A DNA stretch of 5,073 nt, taken from assembly GCA_945947845.1 (NCBI GenBank), contig CAMEZN010000162.1:1-5073 (forward strand), given 5' to 3'. The DNA comes from an uncultured Mucispirillum sp. Lineage in GTDB: Bacteria > Chrysiogenota > Deferribacteres > Deferribacterales > Mucispirillaceae. Position numbers and translations under genes: made by a program. This document shows, in pieces, positions 1 to 5,073 of the stretch (position 1 is its first letter; every line of letters begins with the position of its first letter). A model generated the notes under the pieces. The model saw only the letters and a list, made by a program, of their open reading frames with translations. It was not told the DNA's origin and did not search any database.

Positions 1-772
1 CAGAACATATGCAACAATGGGTGCAACAGCTCAGGAAAAACTTCAAAAAGGGTTTACTCCTATGCCTGCATATAACCAGTATATTCAATCTAATGATATA
101 GAAGCATTAAAAAATGCTGTATCTTTAAATGATACTGCTGCCATAATTTTGGAACTTTTTCAAGGTGAAGGCGGTGTTATGCCAGTTAATATTGAATTTT
201 TAAAAGAAGTTCGCAGAATATGTGATGAAAAAGATATATTAATGATACTAGATGAAGTGCAGACAGGTTATGGCAGAACAGGTGAGTTATTCGCATATAA
301 GCTTTTTGGTGTAGAGCCTGATATAATGACTCTTTCAAAATCTATTGCAAATGGTGTGCCTATGGGTGCAGTTGTAGCAAAAGAAAAAGCAGCTTCTCTT
401 TTTATTCCGGGCACACATGGTTCTACATTTGGCGGCAATCCACTTGCATGTGCTGCTGCTCTTGCAGTTATTAAAGAGATGACAAAAGACGGCTTTTTAC
501 AGTCAGTTAAAAATAAAGGTGCATTATTTAAAGAATATTTAAATAGTCATCTGCCAGATAATACAGCAGTCAAAGGGGAAGGGCTTTTAATTGGTGTTAA
601 AACTCCATATCAGCCAAAAGATGTTACAGAAGCATGTTTAAAAAATCATCTTTTAGTTGTGCCTGCTGGTAATAATTCAGTTCGTCTTTATCCACCATTA
701 AATATCAGTGATGAAGATTTATTAAAAGGTGCAGAGATATTTGTATCTACTATTAAGGAATTAGGTAAATAA
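1..772 (+). CDS. argD: Acetylornithine aminotransferase ArgD, 3' part (5' end outside window)
   Basis: This PLP-dependent class III aminotransferase converts N-acetylglutamate 5-semialdehyde and glutamate to N-acetylornithine and 2-oxoglutarate in cytosolic arginine synthesis. The reading frame is open to the left edge. Codons before the first ATG (position 17) read RTYAT, matching the conserved GRT-x-A-T segment in the middle of the family, so that ATG is internal and roughly 130-145 N-terminal residues are missing. Counting from that internal Met, visible landmarks are QGEGGV (49-54), LDEVQTGYGRTG (78-89, with Asp79 expected to bind the PLP pyridine nitrogen), TLSK (105-108, with Lys108 the expected Schiff-base lysine), GSTFGGNPLAC (135-145) and the C-terminal VRLYPPLNI (222-230). 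Ornithine or succinylornithine aminotransferases share this fold, but the adjacent argF and argG favour ArgD. It ends 2 bases before argF. Confidence 0.93.
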   Translation, partial: RTYATMGATAQEKLQKGFTPMPAYNQYIQSNDIEALKNAVSLNDTAAIILELFQGEGGVMPVNIEFLKEVRRICDEKDILMILDEVQTGYGRTGELFAYKLFGVEPDIMTLSKSIANGVPMGAVVAKEKAASLFIPGTHGSTFGGNPLACAAALAVIKEMTKDGFLQSVKNKGALFKEYLNSHLPDNTAVKGEGLLIGVKTPYQPKDVTEACLKNHLLVVPAGNNSVRLYPPLNISDEDLLKGAEIFVSTIKELGK

Positions 773-774
773 AT

Positions 775-1707
775 ATGATAAAACCACGTCATTTTTTAAC
801 TCTTTTGGATAGAAGTCCAGAAGAACTGCAAACTTTAATTGATACAGCTGTAAGGCTTAAAGATGAACGAAGAAAAGGCATTAAACACAGGGAGCTTGAA
901 GGTAAAACTCTTGCTATGATATTTGAAAAATCATCTACTAGGACTCGTATTAGTTTTGAAACTGCTATGAATGAATTAGGTGGATACCCTATGTTTTTAA
1001 GCAGTAAAGATATACAGCTTGGCAGAGGAGAAACAATAAAAGATACAGCAAGAGTAATGAGCAGATATGTTCATGGTATTATGATTAGGACTTTTGGCCA
1101 TGACAGAGTAGAAGAATTAGCAGAATATTCTTCTGTTCCAGTGATTAATGCTTTAACAGACAGCTTTCATCCGTGTCAGATAATGGCAGATATGATGACT
1201 ATGCAGGAAAAGTTTGGGCAGATTAAGGGATTGAAAGTTGCATATATTGGTGATGGAAATAATATGGCTCATTCATGGATAAATGGTGCAAGCCAGATGG
1301 GTTTTCATATAGCCATAGCTTCGCCAAAAGGTTATCATGTAGATTATGATATTGTAGAAAATGCAAAAAAATATGCTGAGAAAAATGGCGGCACTATTAC
1401 ATTAACCCATGACCCAAGGCAGGCAGCTGAAAATGCTAATGTTATTTATACTGATGTATGGGCAAGTATGGGGCAGGAAGAAGAAAGTGCGAAACGGATA
1501 AAAGATTTTCAGGGTTATCAGGTTGATTCATCTATCATGGCATTAGCAGATAAAGATGCTGTATTTATGCACTGTCTGCCTGCTCACCGCGGGGAAGAAG
1601 TAAGCGAAGAAGTGCTTGAAAGTAAAGCCTCTGTTATTTTTGATGAGGCAGAAAATAGATTACATGTTCAAAAAGCTATATTAATAGACTGTATTGGAGG
1701 AATATAA
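775..1707 (+). CDS. argF: Ornithine carbamoyltransferase ArgF
   Basis: This enzyme transfers the carbamoyl group from carbamoyl phosphate to ornithine, giving citrulline, the sixth step of arginine synthesis; it is usually a cytosolic trimer. At 310 residues it is full length for the family. The N-terminal carbamoyl-phosphate domain carries STRTR (54-58) and FHPCQ (131-135). The C-terminal ornithine domain carries DVWASMG (227-233, the SMG loop) and HCLPAHRGEEV (266-276, with catalytic Cys267). The ATG at 775 is the first in frame after an in-frame TAA at 766-768. The ribosome binding site is modest: AGG at 763-765 (9 bases away) or AAGGA at 755-759 (15 bases away), both inside the end of argD, so translational coupling to argD is likely. 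Position between argD and argG supports the anabolic enzyme rather than catabolic ArcB or putrescine carbamoyltransferase. Confidence 0.96.
   Translation: MIKPRHFLTLLDRSPEELQTLIDTAVRLKDERRKGIKHRELEGKTLAMIFEKSSTRTRISFETAMNELGGYPMFLSSKDIQLGRGETIKDTARVMSRYVHGIMIRTFGHDRVEELAEYSSVPVINALTDSFHPCQIMADMMTMQEKFGQIKGLKVAYIGDGNNMAHSWINGASQMGFHIAIASPKGYHVDYDIVENAKKYAEKNGGTITLTHDPRQAAENANVIYTDVWASMGQEEESAKRIKDFQGYQVDSSIMALADKDAVFMHCLPAHRGEEVSEEVLESKASVIFDEAENRLHVQKAILIDCIGGI
1696..1700 (+). promoter_or_regulatory. Shine-Dalgarno site that fixes the argG start
   Basis: GGAGG lies within the last codons of argF, 8 bases before ATG 1709. It overlaps the alternative TTG at 1694-1696, so it cannot serve that start. 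It therefore decides for the 402-residue ArgG. Confidence 0.9.
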
Positions 1708-1708
1708 A

Positions 1709-2917
1709 ATGGCAAAAGAAAAAGTATTACTTGCATATTCAGGTGGTTTAGATACATCTGTAATTTTAAAATGGCTCACATTAAAAGGTTATGAAGTTGT
1801 TGCTTATGTGGCAAATGTAGGACAGGATTCTGACTGGGATACAATTAAAGAAAAAGCTCATAAATCAGGTGCATGTGAAGTTATCATTGATGATTTAAGG
1901 GAAGAATTTGTTAAAGATTTCGTTTTTCCTGCTGTATCATTTAATGCTTTATATGAAGGAAGATATTATTTAGGCACATCTCTTGCCCGCCCAGTTATTG
2001 CAAAAGGTATGGTTGAAGCAGCAAGAAAAACTGGCTGTTCATACTTTGCTCATGGTGCAACTGGTAAAGGTAACGACCAAGTTCGTTTTGAATTAACTGC
2101 TGCTGCCCTTGCTCCTGATTTAAAAGTTATAGCACCTTGGAGAGATGAAGAGTTTTTTACTGTAATTAAAGGCAGAAAAGAAGCTATGGAATTTGCTGCA
2201 AAACATAATATTCCAGTAAAAGCAACTGCAAGCAAACCATGGTCTAGTGATGATAATGCTTTACATATTTCATTTGAAGCAGGTATTTTAGAAGACCCAG
2301 CAGTATGCCCTCCAGATGATATGTTTGAATACAGCAAAAGCCCAAAAGCTGCCCCTGATAAAGCAACAGTTATTGAGCTTGAATTTGATAAAGGTTTTGC
2401 TGTTAAATTAAATGGTGAAACATTAAGCCCATATAATATGCTTATGGCTTTAAATAAATTAGGCGGCGAAAATGGTATAGGAAGAGTAGATATGGTAGAA
2501 AGCCGTTATGTTGGTATGAAATCAAGGGGAGTATATGAAACTCCGGGGGCAGCTATTCTTATGGCAGCTCATAGAGATTTAGAAGGTTTAACTCTTGACG
2601 GCAGTGTATTAAATTTAAAAGAAACTTTAATGCCTAGATTTGCAACACTAGTTTATAACGGTTACTGGTTTTCTCATGAAATGGACTGCCTTCGTGCTAT
2701 GCTTGATAAATCACAAGAATATGTTACTGGTAAAGTTAAGCTTGAATTATACAAAGGTAATGTAACTTGCATTGGCAGAAGCTCAGACTATTCACTTTAT
2801 AATATGACTATTGCATCTATGGAAGATGATGGTGGTGCATACAACCAAAGCGATGCAACAGGGTTTATCAGACTTCATTCTCTGCCATTAAAAATGCATG
2901 CTGCTCGCAAAAAATAA
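1709..2917 (+). CDS. argG: Argininosuccinate synthase ArgG
   Basis: This cytosolic enzyme condenses citrulline and aspartate using ATP (released as AMP and PPi) to form argininosuccinate. The product is 402 residues, the usual length of the common bacterial and eukaryotic type. The ATP-pyrophosphatase P-loop AYSGGLDTS is at residues 9-17. YEGRYYLGTSLARP (82-95) and HGATGKGNDQVRFE (115-128) are the citrulline, aspartate and ATP binding segments of the family. The PWSSDDNALHISFEAGILED stretch starts near residue 177. A start at TTG 1694 would add five residues, but ATG 1709 is preferred: it sits 8 bases after GGAGG (1696-1700), gives the family N-terminus MAKEKVLLAYSGG, and is separated by one base from the argF stop. 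The ribosome binding site lies inside argF, so the two genes are probably translationally coupled. Confidence 0.97.
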   Translation: MAKEKVLLAYSGGLDTSVILKWLTLKGYEVVAYVANVGQDSDWDTIKEKAHKSGACEVIIDDLREEFVKDFVFPAVSFNALYEGRYYLGTSLARPVIAKGMVEAARKTGCSYFAHGATGKGNDQVRFELTAAALAPDLKVIAPWRDEEFFTVIKGRKEAMEFAAKHNIPVKATASKPWSSDDNALHISFEAGILEDPAVCPPDDMFEYSKSPKAAPDKATVIELEFDKGFAVKLNGETLSPYNMLMALNKLGGENGIGRVDMVESRYVGMKSRGVYETPGAAILMAAHRDLEGLTLDGSVLNLKETLMPRFATLVYNGYWFSHEMDCLRAMLDKSQEYVTGKVKLELYKGNVTCIGRSSDYSLYNMTIASMEDDGGAYNQSDATGFIRLHSLPLKMHAARKK

Positions 2918-2921
2918 GGAG
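2917..2921 (+). promoter_or_regulatory. Shine-Dalgarno site of glyQ overlapping the argG stop
   Basis: AGGAG begins on the last base of the argG TAA (2915-2917) and ends 5 bases before the glyQ ATG at 2927. Ribosomes finishing argG would be placed directly on the glyQ initiation site, which supports co-expression. Confidence 0.85.
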
Positions 2922-2926
2922 AAGAT

Positions 2927-3796
2927 ATGTATTTTCAAGATGTAATAATGAATCTTCATCGTTACTGGGCAGACCAGGGCTGCATAGTTTACCAGCCTTA
3001 TGATAATGAAGTAGGGGCTGGAACTTTTAACCCGGCTACATTTTTAATGTGTCTAGGTCCAGAACCATGGAAAGCATGCTATGTAGAGCCAAGCAGACGG
3101 CCAACAGATGGCAGATATGGTGAAAACCCAAACAGGTTACAGCACTATTATCAGTTTCAAGTGCTTTTAAAACCATCACCAGATAATATTCAAGAACTTT
3201 ACTTAAAAAGCCTTGAAGCATTAGGTATAAATATATTAGACCATGATATAAGATTTGTAGAAGACGACTGGGAATCTCCAACATTAGGTGCATGGGGTTT
3301 AGGCTGGGAAGTATGGCTTGACGGTATGGAAATAACTCAGTTTACTTATTTTCAACAGGCTGGCGGTATTGACTTAAAGCCAGTATCTGGTGAAATTACA
3401 TACGGTTTAGAGCGTATAACTATGTATTTACAGCAGGTAGAATCTGTATTTGATATTAAATGGAATGATAAACTGACTTATGGAGATGTATATCATCAAA
3501 ACGAAGTGCAGTTTTCTAAATTTAATTTTGAAGCTGCTGATGTGCCTACACTTTTTAACCTTTTTGAAACATATGAAAAAGAATGTGTCAGGATTGCAGA
3601 AATGGGGCTTCCACTTCCAGCTTATGACTACTGCTTAAAATGCAGCCATACTTTTAATCTGCTTGATGCAAGAAGTGCTATATCTGTTACAGAAAGAACA
3701 AGTTATATAGCACGGGTAAGAGCTTTGGCAAAAATATGTGCTGAAAAGTTTGTTGAAACAAGACAGTCTTTGGGTTATCCACTGCTTAACAAGTAA
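2927..3796 (+). CDS. glyQ: Glycyl-tRNA synthetase alpha subunit GlyQ
   Basis: This is the catalytic alpha subunit of the bacterial alpha2beta2 glycyl-tRNA synthetase. It forms glycyl-adenylate from glycine and ATP and, with the beta subunit GlyS, charges tRNA-Gly. The 289 residues are near full length (about 290-305 is usual). Sequence is strongly family-typical: YWADQGC (13-19), EVGAGT (28-33), [15 protein letters not shown] (56-70, class II motif 2 region), [10 protein letters not shown] (121-130), [10 protein letters not shown] (135-144), GEITYGLER (155-163, motif 3 region), HTFNLLDAR (241-249) and AISVTER (251-257). ATG 2927 is the only plausible start, since the in-frame TAA of argG lies four codons upstream. 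It follows argG by 9 bases in the same frame and is the last gene of the operon. Unusually, no glyS follows; a terminator comes next. Confidence 0.97.
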   Translation: MYFQDVIMNLHRYWADQGCIVYQPYDNEVGAGTFNPATFLMCLGPEPWKACYVEPSRRPTDGRYGENPNRLQHYYQFQVLLKPSPDNIQELYLKSLEALGINILDHDIRFVEDDWESPTLGAWGLGWEVWLDGMEITQFTYFQQAGGIDLKPVSGEITYGLERITMYLQQVESVFDIKWNDKLTYGDVYHQNEVQFSKFNFEAADVPTLFNLFETYEKECVRIAEMGLPLPAYDYCLKCSHTFNLLDARSAISVTERTSYIARVRALAKICAEKFVETRQSLGYPLLNK

Positions 3797-3809
3797 TATG
3801 ATAAATTAC

Positions 3810-3842
3810 AGCCTGCTGAATAAATACAGCAGGCTTTTCTTA
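3810..3842 (+). terminator. Rho-independent terminator after glyQ
   Basis: AGCCTGCTG (3810-3818) pairs perfectly with CAGCAGGCT (3827-3835), giving a 9-bp stem rich in G-C around an 8-base A/T loop. The run TTTTCTT (3835-3841) follows directly. It starts 13 bases after the glyQ stop and should end the arg-glyQ transcript. Confidence 0.93.
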
Positions 3843-3906
3843 TAATCTCAGTATATTCATTTTCTATTTTAATATAACAAAAATCTATAAATTGTTTAAA
3901 TTTTTC

Positions 3907-3935
3907 TTAACATATGTCTTTATTTTGTTTATAAA
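3907..3935 (+). promoter_or_regulatory. Predicted sigma70-type promoter for the BIG2 lipoprotein gene
   Basis: TTAACA (3907-3912) and TATAAA (3930-3935) resemble the -35 and -10 consensus, each differing at one position, with the ideal 17-base spacer. A/T-rich sequence lies upstream. Transcription would begin near 3942, giving a leader of about 28 bases. In such AT-rich DNA chance matches are common, but the location between a terminator and a new gene with a good ribosome binding site supports the call. Confidence 0.6.
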
Positions 3936-3959
3936 ATTTATTATATTTGATTAAACATT

Positions 3960-3964
3960 GGAGG
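3960..3964 (+). promoter_or_regulatory. Shine-Dalgarno site of the lipoprotein gene
   Basis: GGAGG ends 5 bases before ATG 3970. The only other in-frame upstream start candidate, TTG 3958, overlaps this site, and an in-frame TAA lies at 3952-3954. The site therefore fixes the start at 3970. Confidence 0.88.
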
Positions 3965-3969
3965 TTATA

Positions 3970-5073
3970 ATGTTAAAAATCAAATCAATTTTATTTATAT
4001 GCTTAACAATAATAGTTTTTGGTTGCAGCAATAATAGTAAATCATCTGCTGGTGCAGTTGAAGAGCCAGTAACTATTAAATTATTTAATATATCATCATA
4101 TGATTTAACAGTTGGTGATAATGTTAAACTTGATTATAATAGTGTAGATAATGCTACATTATCTTTTGTATCTAGTGATGCAGCGGTTGCCACTGTTACA
4201 GAAACAGGGGTTGTATCTGCTTTAAAAGAAGGCACAGCAGTAATAGAAATGACTTTAACTGTAAACGGTAATACTCAAAAAGATACATGCACAGTTAATG
4301 TGGTTAATAGAGATGTTACTTTTATGGGTTATCAAACGGATAATGTTACATTAGGTATAAATGAAACAATTACTCCATCACTTATTATTCTGCCAGATAA
4401 TATGGAAGTTACAGGTATTGAATACAAGATTGCAGATTCAAATATAGCAGATGTAGATATAAATGGAGCTGTTACAGGGAAAAATGAAGGTCAAACAGTT
4501 TTAACTGCATCTTATAAAAACCTGCAAGCATCTATTAATGTAATTGTTACTAAAAATGCTGTTAAAGTTGAGAGCATATCAGTAAAATGTCCTAGCACAT
4601 TTTTATATCAGGGAGATACATTTCAGCTTGTTCCAGAAATTATGCCTGTTGATGCAACAAATAAAAATGTTATTTATTCATCAGATAATAAAGATGTAGC
4701 AATAGTATATCCAAGTGGTTTAATTACAGCTCAAAATTCTGGAAGTGCAGTAATTACAGCAGTAACAGAAGATGGTGAGAAAACAGCACAATACAGTGTT
4801 ACAGTAAACCAAGCATCTGCTCCTCTTGAAAGTATAAGTATTGATGATTATATGATTGAAAATGGAACATCTAAATTTATTCAGGTAAAAGTAACCCCAG
4901 AAAATGCAAAATTTACAGGGCTTAAAGTGCAGTCATCAAATGATGCTGTTACAATAGATAATGCTGGCAGAACATTACTGCTTGCAACTGCTAAAAAGCA
5001 GGGGTTCATATCTCAGATAACTGTGGAAGCAGAAAACTGTGAACCTGCAAGTGGTGCTGTATGCTACAATTTT
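3970..5073 (+). CDS. Predicted lipoprotein with repeated bacterial Ig-like (BIG2-type) domains, 3' end outside window
   Basis: No specific named protein is recognised. The frame from ATG 3970 is open for 368 codons to the window edge. The N-terminus is a lipoprotein signal peptide: MLKIK, a hydrophobic stretch (7-18), then VFGC with Cys19 as the expected lipidated residue. Ser at +2 would be compatible with outer-membrane sorting under the E. coli rule. A short Ser/Asn-rich linker (20-30) precedes Thr/Val/Ser-rich beta-sandwich repeats of about 80 residues: about 34-113, 115-195 and 198-281, plus a more divergent fourth at about 286-368. The first three share the BIG2 pattern of a Ser/Asp turn, 'VA-V', then G-x-V/I-T/S-A/G and a Gly before the last strands: SSDAAVATV and GVVSALKEG; DSNIADV and GAVTGKNEG; SSDNKDVAIV and GLITAQNSG. 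Such domains occur in surface adhesins and envelope proteins, so a surface-anchored binding or structural role is inferred; the ligand is unknown. Codon use matches the neighbouring genes. It is transcribed apart from the arg-glyQ operon. Confidence 0.85.
   Translation, partial: MLKIKSILFICLTIIVFGCSNNSKSSAGAVEEPVTIKLFNISSYDLTVGDNVKLDYNSVDNATLSFVSSDAAVATVTETGVVSALKEGTAVIEMTLTVNGNTQKDTCTVNVVNRDVTFMGYQTDNVTLGINETITPSLIILPDNMEVTGIEYKIADSNIADVDINGAVTGKNEGQTVLTASYKNLQASINVIVTKNAVKVESISVKCPSTFLYQGDTFQLVPEIMPVDATNKNVIYSSDNKDVAIVYPSGLITAQNSGSAVITAVTEDGEKTAQYSVTVNQASAPLESISIDDYMIENGTSKFIQVKVTPENAKFTGLKVQSSNDAVTIDNAGRTLLLATAKKQGFISQITVEAENCEPASGAVCYNF

Noticed and set aside
17..19. ATG as the start of argD
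   Set aside because: The frame is open to the window edge and the codons before it match conserved ArgD sequence (RTYAT), so this Met is internal to a longer protein.
1694..1696. TTG as the start of argG
   Set aside because: It has no usable ribosome binding site and overlaps the GGAGG serving ATG 1709, which also gives the family-typical N-terminus.
2050..2337. 95-codon open frame on the minus strand inside argG
   Set aside because: It lies wholly within the strongly conserved argG coding sequence and its translation shows no recognisable domain; it is a shadow frame.
3036..3293. 85-codon open frame on the minus strand inside glyQ
   Set aside because: It is fully contained in highly conserved glyQ sequence and its Leu/His-rich translation has no recognisable motif; it is a shadow frame.
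3841..3846. TATAAT, a perfect -10 hexamer just after the terminator
   Set aside because: The expected -35 position falls inside the terminator hairpin and has no match; the better-spaced pair at 3907-3935 explains the downstream gene.
3889..3903. Small A/T inverted repeat AAATT-GTTTA-AATTT upstream of the predicted promoter, considered as an operator
   Set aside because: A 5-bp all-A/T stem is expected by chance in such AT-rich spacer DNA, and no second copy or known regulator site is seen.
3797..3969. Possible small gene, riboswitch or ncRNA between glyQ and the lipoprotein gene
   Set aside because: Beyond the terminator, promoter and ribosome binding site, the 173-base spacer is low-complexity A/T sequence with no supported open frame or conserved RNA fold.

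Overview
The window is a stretch of AT-rich bacterial chromosome with two parts. The first 3.8 kb is a tightly packed same-strand operon: the 3' two-thirds of argD (acetylornithine aminotransferase), then complete argF (ornithine carbamoyltransferase), argG (argininosuccinate synthase) and glyQ (glycyl-tRNA synthetase alpha subunit). Gaps between genes are 2, 1 and 9 bases. A strong intrinsic terminator follows glyQ.

The last 1.3 kb holds a separate transcription unit. It has a well-spaced sigma70-type promoter, a GGAGG ribosome binding site, and the 5' part of a gene for a predicted lipoprotein made of bacterial immunoglobulin-like (BIG2-type) repeats. That gene is still open at the right edge (368 codons visible, no stop).

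The three arg genes cover consecutive late steps of arginine biosynthesis: N-acetylglutamate semialdehyde to N-acetylornithine (ArgD), ornithine to citrulline (ArgF) and citrulline to argininosuccinate (ArgG). The final gene argH does not follow argG; glyQ takes that place. GlyQ needs the beta subunit GlyS, which is not encoded next to it, so glyS must lie elsewhere if this is a normal alpha2beta2 enzyme.

The host is a bacterium with A/T-biased third codon positions. The lipoprotein signal, the separate-subunit bacterial GlyRS and the codon bias would fit a low-GC Gram-negative such as a member of the Deferribacterota (a Mucispirillum-like gut organism is my best guess). This is an impression from gene content and composition, not a demonstrated identification.

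No mobile element, CRISPR array, tRNA or rRNA is visible, and I found no convincing undescribed system. The least ordinary items are the BIG2 lipoprotein and the placement of glyQ without glyS.
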